Part shown: positions 8,811-16,939 of the stretch, piece after piece | Layout: each line of letters begins with the position of its first letter | How positions within the stretch are numbered: the first letter of the stretch is position 1 | DNA from: Lachnospiraceae bacterium | Lineage (GTDB): Bacteria; Bacillota; Clostridia; Lachnospirales; Lachnospiraceae | Length of the DNA stretch: 52,568 nucleotides | Assembly (NCBI GenBank): GCA_017619295.1 | Contig: JAFZSQ010000030.1 | Location: 1-52,568, forward strand | Direction of reading: 5' to 3' | Translations under genes and position numbers: made by a program | Notes under the pieces: generated by a model | Told to the model about the DNA's origin: nothing | The model's input: the letters and a program-made list of their open reading frames with translations, nothing else | Databases searched by the model: none

Positions 8811-9509
8811 ATGCAAGCTTATTTATGTGAGTTTATAGGAACAGCTATGCTCGTCCTTTTGGGCGATGGCGTATGTATGGGTGCTACTTTAAGCAAGTCC
8901 GGATTTAAGGGAAGCAACTCAACATATATTACAATCGGTTGGGGTCTTGCAGTTATGGTTCCCGCTTTCATGTTTGGTTATTCAGGCGCAAGCTTTAACC
9001 CTGTTCTTACAATTGCTCTTGCAGTAGTAGGAAACTTCGCATGGAATCTGGTTCCCGGATATATTATTGCACAGATGCTTGGCGGCTTCGTAGGTGCTTC
9101 CATTCTTTCAATTGCATACAAGGATCACCTTGATGCAACAGAAAAAGAAGGCGGTTCAACACTCGGTGTTTACTGTACAGCTCCTTCAATCCCCAACGCT
9201 CCCAGAAACGTATTCCAGGAAGCTCTTGCAACATTCGTTCTCGTATTTGCAATCCTTGCAATTCCCGGCGGATATGCACTTCCCAACTTCGCAGTATTTG
9301 GAATCATCATGGCCTGCGGTATGTCATTCGGTGGTTTGACAGGATACGCAATGAATCCTGCTAGAGATCTTTCTCCTCGTATTGCTCACGCTGTATGGCG
9401 TAAGGGCGATAACAACTGGGGTTATTCATGGATTCCTGTAGTTGGTCCTTTACTTGGTGCACTTTGTGCAGGTTTACTTTGGAAGGTTGTTCCTTTCTTC
9501 CACATGTAA
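8811..9509 (+). CDS. glpF: Glycerol uptake facilitator (aquaglyceroporin)
   Basis: A 232-residue MIP-family channel with six membrane helices that lets glycerol in by diffusion. The two half-membrane loop motifs are SFNPVLTIA near residue 62 and MNPARDLSPR near 180. The first is NPV instead of the canonical NPA. The Asp in ARDLSPR is the mark of glycerol-conducting members as opposed to water channels. The start follows TTAGGGGGTAATAATTT. glpK ends 36 bases upstream; a strong hairpin separates glpF from the dehydrogenase genes. Confidence 0.95.
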   Translation: MQAYLCEFIGTAMLVLLGDGVCMGATLSKSGFKGSNSTYITIGWGLAVMVPAFMFGYSGASFNPVLTIALAVVGNFAWNLVPGYIIAQMLGGFVGASILSIAYKDHLDATEKEGGSTLGVYCTAPSIPNAPRNVFQEALATFVLVFAILAIPGGYALPNFAVFGIIMACGMSFGGLTGYAMNPARDLSPRIAHAVWRKGDNNWGYSWIPVVGPLLGALCAGLLWKVVPFFHM

Positions 9510-9559
9510 TTCGTGATATAATGTAATTAACTAATTAAATAGTTATTGCGCGAGAGATG

Positions 9560-9613
9560 AGTCAGGCAATTGGCAGGCAGAGAATGCCGGCTTATTGCCT
9601 GACTGCTTTTTTT
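9560..9613 (+). terminator. Intra-operon attenuator between glpF and the G3P dehydrogenase genes
   Basis: A perfect 11-bp stem, AGTCAGGCAAT (9560-9570) with ATTGCCTGACT (9594-9604), contains an inner hairpin GGCA-GAGAA-TGCC (9576-9588) and is followed by seven Ts (9607-9613). It has every feature of an intrinsic terminator. Since glpA follows at 9652 on the same strand, it is likely conditional, and its apical loop GAGAA is the same as in the leader before glpP. Confidence 0.7.
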
Positions 9614-9651
9614 CAAAAAGCAGTCAATTCATTAAAAAGGAGAGCGATAGA

Positions 9652-11082
9652 ATGAAAGACATTGTTGTTATCGGTGCAGGCGTATCAGGCTGTGCGATTG
9701 CAAGAGAGCTGTCAAGGTACAAAGCAGATGTTCTTGTTATTGATAAATGCGAGGACGTGTGTTGTGGAACCTCGAAAGCAAACAGCGCTATTATCCACGC
9801 AGGCTTTGATGCGGCCGAAGGATCTCTGATGGCTAAACTGAATGTCAAAGGAAACCAGATGATGGATAAACTGGCAGAGGACCTGGATATTCCCTTTAAG
9901 AGGAATGGAGCCCTTGTTGTGTGTATCCACAAAGAGGAACTTCCGGGACTTAAAGAGCTCTATGACAGAGGTATAGCTAACGGAGTTAAGGAACTTAAGA
10001 TTCTGTCCAAAGAAGAGGTTCTCAAAATGGAACCCAATCTTAGCGACAATGTAGAGGGGGCGCTTTTTGCTCCTACAAGCGGAATCGTTTGCCCTTTCAA
10101 CCTCACTATAGCTTTGGCAGAGAATGCTGCAGTTAACGGCGTAAACTTCCAGTTTGACACTGAAGTTACCGATATTGTTAAGAAGGACGGATACTACGTT
10201 CTTAAGACCAATAAGGGTGATATCGAAACCAGGTATGTGGTTAATGCCGCAGGCGTTTATGCTGACAAGATTCACAACATGGTAAGCAACAAGAAGCTTA
10301 CAATTGTTGCCAGAAGAGGAGATTATTGTCTGCTTGATAAGACTGCCGGAAATCACGTATCAAAGACCATATTCCCTCAGCCCTCCAAGATGGGTAAGGG
10401 CGTTCTGGTTTCTCCCACAATTCACGGAAACCTTATTGTGGGACCCACTGCAATAGATATAGAAGATAAAGAAGCTACCGCAACAACAAAGGCAGGAATT
10501 GATGACCTTATCGGAAAGGCAGGCTTATCTGTAAAGAACCTTCCCATGAGACAGGTTATTACAAGCTTTGCAGGCCTTCGAGCTCATGAGGCAGGCCACG
10601 AGTTTATTATTGAGGAAGTGGAAGATGCCAAACAGTTTATTGACTGTGCCGGCATTGAGTCTCCCGGTCTTAGCTCATCACCTGCAATCGGTGAGATGGT
10701 AGCCGATATTCTGAAAGATTTGATGAAACTTGAAAACAAGGATAACTGGATTTCCAAGAGAAAGGGAATTCTTAATCCTTCAGAGCTTTCACTTGAAGAA
10801 AGAAATAAGCTTATTAAAGAGAATCCTGCATACGGTAATATAATCTGCCGCTGTGAGAGTGTTACGGAAGGTGAGATTATAGACGCTTTGCACAGACCTA
10901 TTCCCGCAAGAAGTCTTGACGGTGTCAAGAGAAGAACCAGAGCGGGCATGGGAAGATGTCAGGCAGGTTTCTGTTCGCCGAGAACCATGGAGATCATAGA
11001 GAGAGAGCTTGGAATACCTCAGGAGGAAATCACAAAATCCGGCGGGAACTCAAAAATTGTTGTAGGACGTACTAAGGAATAG
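9652..11082 (+). CDS. glpA: FAD-dependent glycerol-3-phosphate dehydrogenase subunit (GlpA-like, with 2Fe-2S domain)
   Basis: A 476-residue flavoprotein likely oxidising G3P to dihydroxyacetone phosphate. It has an N-terminal FAD-binding loop VIGAGVSGCAIAREL (residues 5-19), a DAO-type oxidoreductase fold (NSAIIHAGFD, LRAHEAG, GIESPGLSSSPAIGEMV), and a C-terminal BFD-like [2Fe-2S] domain with C-R-C near residue 400 and CQAGFC near 442-447. I start at ATG 9652 after AAAAGGAGAGCG; the upstream frame runs through the terminator hairpin and is not translated. Neighbours GlpB-like and DUF1667 proteins suggest a three-part complex. Substrate is inferred from the glp context. Confidence 0.87.
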   Translation: MKDIVVIGAGVSGCAIARELSRYKADVLVIDKCEDVCCGTSKANSAIIHAGFDAAEGSLMAKLNVKGNQMMDKLAEDLDIPFKRNGALVVCIHKEELPGLKELYDRGIANGVKELKILSKEEVLKMEPNLSDNVEGALFAPTSGIVCPFNLTIALAENAAVNGVNFQFDTEVTDIVKKDGYYVLKTNKGDIETRYVVNAAGVYADKIHNMVSNKKLTIVARRGDYCLLDKTAGNHVSKTIFPQPSKMGKGVLVSPTIHGNLIVGPTAIDIEDKEATATTKAGIDDLIGKAGLSVKNLPMRQVITSFAGLRAHEAGHEFIIEEVEDAKQFIDCAGIESPGLSSSPAIGEMVADILKDLMKLENKDNWISKRKGILNPSELSLEERNKLIKENPAYGNIICRCESVTEGEIIDALHRPIPARSLDGVKRRTRAGMGRCQAGFCSPRTMEIIERELGIPQEEITKSGGNSKIVVGRTKE

Positions 11083-11094
11083 GAGGGAACCACT

Positions 11095-12357
11095 ATGAGA
11101 ACAGTAGATGTATTAATAGTTGGCGGTGGCCCTGCCGGTCTTGCAGCAGCAGCATCTGCCAAAAAGCAGGGAATCGACAATATTCTTATTCTTGAAAGAG
11201 ATAAGGAACTTGGCGGAATTTTAAACCAGTGCATACATAACGGATTTGGACTTCATACTTTTAAAGAAGAACTTACAGGCCCCGAGTATGCCGGTCGTTT
11301 CATTGATGAAGTGCTTAAACTTGGTATTGAGTATAAACTCGGAACCATGGTAATGGATATCACAAAGGATAAAGTGGTTACCGCCATGAACAGAGAGGAC
11401 GGAATGTTTGAGATTCAGGCGAAATCCATCGTCCTTTGCATGGGATGCCGTGAGAGATCCAGGGGAGCTTTAAATATACCCGGATATCGTCCTGCAGGTA
11501 TTTTCTCCGCAGGTACTGCACAGCGTCTTGTAAACATGGAAGGCTATATGCCTGGTAAAAAGGTTGTTATTTTAGGCTCCGGAGATATCGGTCTTATCAT
11601 GGCAAGAAGACTTACATTGGAAGGCGCCAAGGTTCAGGTTGTAGCTGAGCTGATGCCTTACTCAGGCGGATTAAAGAGAAACATAGTTCAGTGTCTTAAC
11701 GACTATGATATTCCTCTTAAGTTAAGCCATACCGTAGTTGATATCAGAGGCAAGGAGAGACTTGAAGGAATTACTATCGCAGAGGTAGATAATACCGGAA
11801 AGCCTATCCCCGGAACAGAAGAGGATTATGAGTGTGATACACTTCTTTTATCCGTAGGTCTTATTCCCGAGAATGAGCTTTCAAGAAATGCCGGTGTTGA
11901 GATGGATCCCGTAACAAGCGGACCTGTTGTAAATGAAAGCCTTGAAACCAGCATCCCCGGTGTTTTTGCCGCAGGAAATGTTCTCCATGTTCATGACCTG
12001 GTTGACTACGTTTCCGAGGAAGCAACAAAGGCCGGCGCCAATGCCGCCAAGTTTGTTAAAGGCGAGTTAAAGGGTGCGGGAAAAGACATAAAGATTAATG
12101 CCGTTGACGGAGCAAGATACACGGTTCCCAGACATATATGCGTAGAAAACATGGAAGATATTTTGACAGTCAGATTCCGTGTGGGCGCAGTGTTCAAGGA
12201 TTCCTTCATCAGCGTATATCTTAACGATGAGAGAGTCCAGCACAGGAAAAAGAACGTAATGGCACCCGGTGAAATGGAACAAGTTATCTTAAAGAAGGAT
12301 CAGCTTCTTAGCTATCCCAACCTTGAGACAATCACCGTAAAGATAGAAAAGGAGTGA
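11095..12357 (+). CDS. NAD(P)/FAD-dependent oxidoreductase, GlpB-like partner subunit
   Basis: A 420-residue pyridine-nucleotide-disulfide-type flavoprotein. It has two Rossmann motifs, IVGGGPAGLAAAASAKK (8-24) for FAD and VILGSGDIGLIMARRL (about 158-173) for a nucleotide, plus GCRERSRGALNIPG and VFAAGNVLHVHDLVD near the end. Related genes sit next to GlpA-like proteins in many clostridia and are thought to pass electrons from G3P oxidation to NAD or another acceptor. It starts 12 bases after glpA behind AGGAGGG, and its stop overlaps the upstream part of the next frame. Confidence 0.87.
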   Translation: MRTVDVLIVGGGPAGLAAAASAKKQGIDNILILERDKELGGILNQCIHNGFGLHTFKEELTGPEYAGRFIDEVLKLGIEYKLGTMVMDITKDKVVTAMNREDGMFEIQAKSIVLCMGCRERSRGALNIPGYRPAGIFSAGTAQRLVNMEGYMPGKKVVILGSGDIGLIMARRLTLEGAKVQVVAELMPYSGGLKRNIVQCLNDYDIPLKLSHTVVDIRGKERLEGITIAEVDNTGKPIPGTEEDYECDTLLLSVGLIPENELSRNAGVEMDPVTSGPVVNESLETSIPGVFAAGNVLHVHDLVDYVSEEATKAGANAAKFVKGELKGAGKDIKINAVDGARYTVPRHICVENMEDILTVRFRVGAVFKDSFISVYLNDERVQHRKKNVMAPGEMEQVILKKDQLLSYPNLETITVKIEKE

Positions 12358-12365
12358 TTGATACT

Positions 12366-12725
12366 ATGGAAAAAAGAGAACTTACCTGTATCGGCTGTCC
12401 TTTGGGATGCCAAATTACCGTTGAACTTGAGAATGGAGAAGTTAAGACCATCACCGGCAATACCTGTGAGAAGGGTCGAATTTATGCAGAAAAGGAAGTT
12501 ACCAATCCCACAAGAATCGTAACTTCAACTGTAAGGGTAGAAGGAGGAAGCAAAGATTTTACCTCCGTTAAGACCAAATCAGATATTCCCAAATCCAAGA
12601 TATTCGATGTCATGAAGGACATCAATAAGGCTGTGGCCAAAGCCCCCGTTAAGATTGGTGACGTTGTTATTGAGAACGTGGCCGGAACGGGCGTGGAGGT
12701 TGTTGCCACCAAGGCTGTTGATTAG
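12366..12725 (+). CDS. DUF1667 small cysteine-motif protein (third G3P dehydrogenase component)
   Basis: A 119-residue soluble protein starting MEKRELTCIGCPLGC. The family signature is Cys-x2-Cys-x3-Cys at residues 8-15 plus GNTCEKGRIYAEKEVTNPTRIVTS, so four conserved cysteines that probably bind an iron-sulfur cluster. It is the usual last gene after glpA and glpB homologues in Firmicutes. I prefer ATG 12366, 11 bases past AAGGAG; an in-frame GTG at 12354 overlaps the preceding stop. Role as an electron carrier subunit is inferred from context. Confidence 0.85.
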   Translation: MEKRELTCIGCPLGCQITVELENGEVKTITGNTCEKGRIYAEKEVTNPTRIVTSTVRVEGGSKDFTSVKTKSDIPKSKIFDVMKDINKAVAKAPVKIGDVVIENVAGTGVEVVATKAVD

Positions 12726-12744
12726 GGAGAATCAGGACATAGAA

Positions 12745-12778
12745 AAAGGGGAGTCCCAGGGGAGGGACTTCCTTTTTT
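12745..12778 (+). terminator. Terminator of the glp operon
   Basis: AAGGGGAGTCCC, loop AGGGGA, GGGACTTCC then TTTTTT. The stem includes two G-U pairs. It lies 20 bases after the DUF1667 stop and before the antiporter gene. Confidence 0.8.
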
Positions 12779-12843
12779 CTAATTTCGGTGTTATAATCTG
12801 TATTCGGCGTAGAGAGAGTATATTGAAGAAGGAAGCGATTTAA

Positions 12844-14013
12844 ATGGAAGCAGCTTACAGCGTATTCAGAGATTTAGCATTAATAGTTATATTTGCAAAG
12901 TTTTTTGGCCTTATTGCGAGAAGATGCAAGATGCCCCAGGTTGTGGGCGAGATTCTTGCGGGACTTCTGATTGGACCCTGCCTTTTAAACTGGGTTCAGC
13001 TTACAGATTATATTTCAAAGACAGCAGAAATCGGCGTTGTTCTTCTGATGTTTGGTACGGGTCTTGGAACCAACTTACAGGACCTTAAGAAGGCGGGAGC
13101 GAAGGCCTTTGCCATTGCCTGCGCCGGTGTGTTCATTCCTCTTGTTGGTGGAACATTACTCTATTCCTGCTTTTACGGATTTTCTGCTGTTGGCAGCGAG
13201 CACTTCTATAAAGCATTATTTATAGGAACAATTATGACCGCCACAAGCGTTTCCATTACGGTTGCAACCTTGCAGGAACTTGGCAAAATAAGCACCTTTG
13301 TAGGAACCACCATTGTAAGTGCGGCTATCATAGATGACGTTATCGGTATTCTGGTTCTTACCTGCGTTGTAAGTGCCGGAACCTCCACCGGAAATATCGG
13401 AGGCGTTTTTGCCAAGACAGGATTATTCATTGTATTCTCCGCAGTTGTTGCCTTTGTCGGATACAAGATAATGAAGTGGTTCGACAACAGATACCCCCAC
13501 ACTCAGAGGGTACCTATCGTGAGCCTGGCATTCTGCTTTGCCATGGCTTATATTGCTGAAGCGCACTTTGGAATAGCAGATATCACAGGTGCATATATTG
13601 CGGGCGTAATCCTTTGCTCCATTCAGGACGCAGGTTATGTATCAAGAAAAATCGACATCAGCTCATATATGTTATTCGGCCCCGTTTTCTTCGCATCCGT
13701 AGGACTTAAAACGGATATCAGCGGCCTCACACCGGAGATTCTTATTTTCTCCCTTTGCTTTGTAGCCGTTGCATTGATTACAAAGATCGTGGGCTGTGGC
13801 GGCGTTTCTGCCCTTCTTGGTTTCAGAGGACGAGACAGATTAAGAATCGGTGTCGGTATGATGACAAGAGGAGAGGTTGCCCTGATTGTGGCCCAGAAGG
13901 GATTGTCCGTGGGCCTTATTGAATCCATATATTTTGCTCCGGTAATTCTTTTGATACTGATAAGCTCGGTGGCAACGCCTATATTGTTGAAGATATTATT
14001 TAGAGAAAAATAG
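12844..14013 (+). CDS. Cation:proton antiporter (KefB/NapA-like, CPA2)
   Basis: A 389-residue membrane protein of about 12 helices matching the Na+/H+ exchanger domain of the CPA2 group. It has MPQVVGEILAGLLIGP near residue 30, TATSVSITVATLQELG, the charged helix SAAIIDDVIGILVL near 161-174 with two adjacent Asp as used for ion and proton exchange, and GMMTRGEVALIVA near 338. There is no C-terminal TrkA domain, so it is a stand-alone antiporter. Ion specificity (Na+ or K+) cannot be read. The start ATG follows GAAGAAGGAAGCG; a TATAAT-like box near 12791 may be its promoter. Confidence 0.88.
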   Translation: MEAAYSVFRDLALIVIFAKFFGLIARRCKMPQVVGEILAGLLIGPCLLNWVQLTDYISKTAEIGVVLLMFGTGLGTNLQDLKKAGAKAFAIACAGVFIPLVGGTLLYSCFYGFSAVGSEHFYKALFIGTIMTATSVSITVATLQELGKISTFVGTTIVSAAIIDDVIGILVLTCVVSAGTSTGNIGGVFAKTGLFIVFSAVVAFVGYKIMKWFDNRYPHTQRVPIVSLAFCFAMAYIAEAHFGIADITGAYIAGVILCSIQDAGYVSRKIDISSYMLFGPVFFASVGLKTDISGLTPEILIFSLCFVAVALITKIVGCGGVSALLGFRGRDRLRIGVGMMTRGEVALIVAQKGLSVGLIESIYFAPVILLILISSVATPILLKILFREK

Positions 14014-14034
14014 TGTCTTGGGCAAGGGCCAGAC

Positions 14035-14103
14035 GTGCAGTTTGGGGACAGACCCCTTTTCGCACATAAAATGTGCGAAAAGGGGTCTGTCCCCAAATTG
14101 CAC
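14035..14103. repeat. Long intergenic palindromic repeat, copy A
   Basis: A perfect 27-bp inverted repeat (14041-14067 with 14071-14097, loop AAA) with outer extensions GTGCAG/TTGCAC (14035-14040, 14098-14103; one G-U pair). Each arm contains GGGGACAGACCCC. The start of copy B at 19631 has the same build (GTGCA, GGGAC, GTCCC, GCAC). This looks like a REP/MITE-type element. It sits between the antiporter stop and the clpB promoter, where it might also act as a terminator. Confidence 0.8.
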
Positions 14104-14106
14104 ATC

Positions 14107-14134
14107 TTGACATAGAGAAAAACTGTGTTATAGT
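14107..14134 (+). promoter_or_regulatory. Promoter of clpB
   Basis: TTGACA (14107-14112), 16-base spacer, TATAGT (14129-14134), about 47 bases before the clpB start. No CIRCE element or CtsR-like tandem repeat is visible, so heat control is not evident from this stretch. The -35 box directly abuts the palindromic repeat. Confidence 0.6.
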
Positions 14135-14180
14135 TGATATAGAACAAAGATAAAACCCAGAAAAGAAGAGGGGTGATTTT

Positions 14181-16763
14181 ATGAACATACAGAAATTTAC
14201 ACAGAAAAGTATAGAAGCCGTCAACATGACGGAGAAACTGGCATATGAGTACGGAAACCAGGAGATTGAGCAGGAGCACCTTTTGTATGCACTGCTTACC
14301 GTTGAAGACAGCCTGATTCTCAAGCTTATCCAAAAGATGGAGATTAACACGGAGCACTTTGTTAATCACGTCAGAGAAATGCTTGAAAAGAGAGTTAAGG
14401 TTCAGGGTGGCGAACTTCGTATGGGCCAGTACCTTAACAGAGTTCTTGTGGAAGCTGAAGATGAAGCCAAGAGAATGGGTGATTCCTACGTAAGCGTGGA
14501 GCACCTTTTCCTTTGCATGATTAAGCATCCTAGCAAGACCATGAAGGAGTGCTTTAAGGAGTATGGAATTACAGTCGAGAGATTCCTTGCGGCTCTTTCT
14601 ACCGTAAGAGGCAATCAGAGCGTTAACTCCGATAATCCCGAGGCTACTTATGACACTCTTGAGAAGTATGGTCAGGAACTGGTTGAGAAGGCCAGAATGC
14701 AGAAGCTTGATCCTGTTATAGGCAGAGATTCCGAAATCAGAAATGTAATTCGAATTCTTTCCCGTAAGACCAAGAATAACCCTGTGCTCATCGGTGAACC
14801 CGGTGTAGGTAAAACGGCGGTTGTTGAAGGCCTTGCTCAAAGAATTGTAAGAGGTGATGTGCCCGGCAATCTTAAGGACAAGAAGATATTCTCCCTTGAT
14901 ATGGGTGCCCTTGTGGCCGGAGCAAAGTACAGAGGCGAGTTCGAGGAGAGACTTAAAGCCGTTTTGGAGGATGTTAAGAATTCCGACGGACAGATTATCC
15001 TTTTCATCGATGAGCTTCATACCATCGTCGGAGCAGGCAAAACCGACGGAAGTCTCGATGCCGGCAACATGCTTAAACCCATGCTTGCCAGAGGTGAGCT
15101 TCACTGTATCGGTGCCACAACCCTTGACGAGTACAGAAAGTATATTGAAAAGGACGCTGCCTTAGAGAGACGTTTCCAGCCTGTCATGGTTGATGAACCT
15201 ACTGTCGAAGATACCATCTCAATATTAAGAGGTATTAAGGACAGATACGAGGTTTACCATGGCGTTAAGATTATGGATAACGCTTTGGTAAGTGCCGCTA
15301 CATTATCAAACAGATATATAACGGACAGATTCCTTCCCGATAAGGCCATTGACCTGGTGGATGAAGCCTGCGCTCTTATTAAGACGGAACTTGATTCCAT
15401 GCCTACTGAGCTCGATGAGATGCAAAGAAAGATCATGCAGCTTGAAATCGAGGAGACGGCCCTTAAGAAGGAGACGGACCACTTAAGCGTGGAGAGGCTT
15501 GAAACCCTAAGGAAGGAGCTTGCTGAGCTCAAAGAAGATTTTTCCGGAAAGAAAGCACAGTGGGATAACGAGAAGGAAAGCGTCAATAAGATTTCCAAAA
15601 TCAGGGAGGAGATTGACGAGGTTAACAGCCAGATTCAGATTGCCCAGAGAAACGGTGATTATGAGAAGGCGGCAGAATTAAGCTACGGCAAACTGCCTGA
15701 TTTAAAGAAAACTTTGGAAACTCTTGAAAACGAGTCCGGTAAGAAAGAAAATTCTCTGGTTCATGAGTGCGTTTCCGAGGATGAAATCACAAGAATTATC
15801 TCCAGATGGACCGGAATACCTGTATCTAAATTAACGGAAAGTGAGAGGAATAAAACACTTCATCTGGATCAGGTTCTCCATGAGAGAGTTATAGGCCAGG
15901 ATGAGGCTGTAGAGAAGGTTACTGAGGCCATTATAAGGTCCAAAGCAGGGGTTAAAGACCCCGGCAAACCCATTGGTTCCTTCATGTTCTTAGGTCCTAC
16001 CGGTGTGGGAAAAACAGAGCTAGCCAAAACTTTGGCTCAGGCACTTTTTGACGATGAGAACAACATGGTTCGAATCGACATGAGCGAATACATGGAGAAG
16101 TTCTCCGTATCCAGACTTATCGGAGCACCTCCCGGATACGTTGGATATGATGAGGGCGGTCAGCTGACTGAGGCAGTGAGACGTAAACCTTACTCAGTTG
16201 TTTTGTTTGATGAAATCGAGAAGGCTCATCCCGACGTGTTTAACGTGCTTTTGCAGGTTCTTGATGACGGACGTATCACGGATTCCCAGGGTAGAACCGT
16301 TGATTTCAAGAACACAATCCTTATCATGACCAGTAACATCGGCGCAGGCTACCTCCTTGACGGAATCGACTCTGAGGGTAATATCTCGGAGGAGGCAAGG
16401 AATGAGGTAGAGGGTGATTTGCGTAATCATTTCAGACCCGAATTCCTTAACAGACTTGATGAGATAATCATGTTTAAGCCGTTGAGCAAGGACAACATTG
16501 GTGGTATCATTAACTTGGTTGTCGAAGATATCAACAGAAGACTTGCGGATAAGGAATTGTCCGTGTCTCTTACCGACAAGGCTAAGGAATATATCGTAAA
16601 TGAGGCTTATGATCCCATCTATGGAGCAAGACCTCTTAAGAGATATATCCAGAAGCATGTGGAAACTTCGGCAGCTAAACTGATACTGGAAGATAAAGTT
16701 CATACCGGCGATGTCATCAGCATTGATGAGAAGGACGGTGAACTTGTGGCTTTGAGAGGATAA
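14181..16763 (+). CDS. clpB: ATP-dependent disaggregase ClpB
   Basis: An 860-residue AAA+ protein that threads and rescues aggregated proteins with DnaK. Order: N-terminal Clp repeat domain (1-145), first AAA+ module with GEPGVGKT at about 205, [12 protein letters not shown], coiled-coil middle domain (about 400-525, with [14 protein letters not shown]), second AAA+ module with GPTGVGKT at about 605 and [13 protein letters not shown], then the D2 small domain ([11 protein letters not shown]). The middle domain and length separate ClpB from ClpC or ClpA. Start ATG 14181 follows GAGGGGTG. The next gene begins 2 bases later. Confidence 0.97.
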   Translation: MNIQKFTQKSIEAVNMTEKLAYEYGNQEIEQEHLLYALLTVEDSLILKLIQKMEINTEHFVNHVREMLEKRVKVQGGELRMGQYLNRVLVEAEDEAKRMGDSYVSVEHLFLCMIKHPSKTMKECFKEYGITVERFLAALSTVRGNQSVNSDNPEATYDTLEKYGQELVEKARMQKLDPVIGRDSEIRNVIRILSRKTKNNPVLIGEPGVGKTAVVEGLAQRIVRGDVPGNLKDKKIFSLDMGALVAGAKYRGEFEERLKAVLEDVKNSDGQIILFIDELHTIVGAGKTDGSLDAGNMLKPMLARGELHCIGATTLDEYRKYIEKDAALERRFQPVMVDEPTVEDTISILRGIKDRYEVYHGVKIMDNALVSAATLSNRYITDRFLPDKAIDLVDEACALIKTELDSMPTELDEMQRKIMQLEIEETALKKETDHLSVERLETLRKELAELKEDFSGKKAQWDNEKESVNKISKIREEIDEVNSQIQIAQRNGDYEKAAELSYGKLPDLKKTLETLENESGKKENSLVHECVSEDEITRIISRWTGIPVSKLTESERNKTLHLDQVLHERVIGQDEAVEKVTEAIIRSKAGVKDPGKPIGSFMFLGPTGVGKTELAKTLAQALFDDENNMVRIDMSEYMEKFSVSRLIGAPPGYVGYDEGGQLTEAVRRKPYSVVLFDEIEKAHPDVFNVLLQVLDDGRITDSQGRTVDFKNTILIMTSNIGAGYLLDGIDSEGNISEEARNEVEGDLRNHFRPEFLNRLDEIIMFKPLSKDNIGGIINLVVEDINRRLADKELSVSLTDKAKEYIVNEAYDPIYGARPLKRYIQKHVETSAAKLILEDKVHTGDVISIDEKDGELVALRG

Positions 16764-16765
16764 TT

Positions 16766-16939
16766 ATGCTGCCTGTTGATCCCGTAATGAGACTAAGTTT
16801 TATAAATCTGAAGTTAAGAGATTTCTACGAGAGTCTCGATGATTTATGCGAAGATTTGGACATCGACAGGGCGGAACTCGAGGAAAGCCTTGCAGCCATT
16901 GACTATCACTATGACGCCGATGCCAACAAATTCGTATAA
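16766..16939 (+). CDS. DUF4250 small protein
   Basis: A 57-residue frame directly after clpB (two bases between). The product starts MLPVDPVMRLSFINLKLRDF and continues with a short acidic helix, LCEDLDIDRAELEES and IDYHYDADANKF. This pattern is what I know as the DUF4250 family, short proteins common in Clostridia with unknown function. The reading is acidic and compact with no membrane segment. Its 3' end overlaps the likely start of the next gene in another frame. No separate ribosome site is seen beyond GAGAGGATAATT in the end of clpB, so it is probably coupled. Confidence 0.82.
   Translation: MLPVDPVMRLSFINLKLRDFYESLDDLCEDLDIDRAELEESLAAIDYHYDADANKFV

Noticed and set aside
9595-9651. Upstream start giving the GlpA-like protein 19 extra residues
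   Set aside because: The extension would be encoded by the terminator hairpin and its T-run; ATG 9652 has a good ribosome site.
14104-14180. CIRCE or CtsR heat-shock operators before clpB
   Set aside because: Neither the CIRCE dyad nor a CtsR heptad repeat is present.
13635-15104. 489-codon minus-strand frame across the antiporter and clpB
   Set aside because: It spans the palindromic repeat and two certain plus-strand genes; composition (Ile/Leu/Ser-rich) is typical of a shadow frame.
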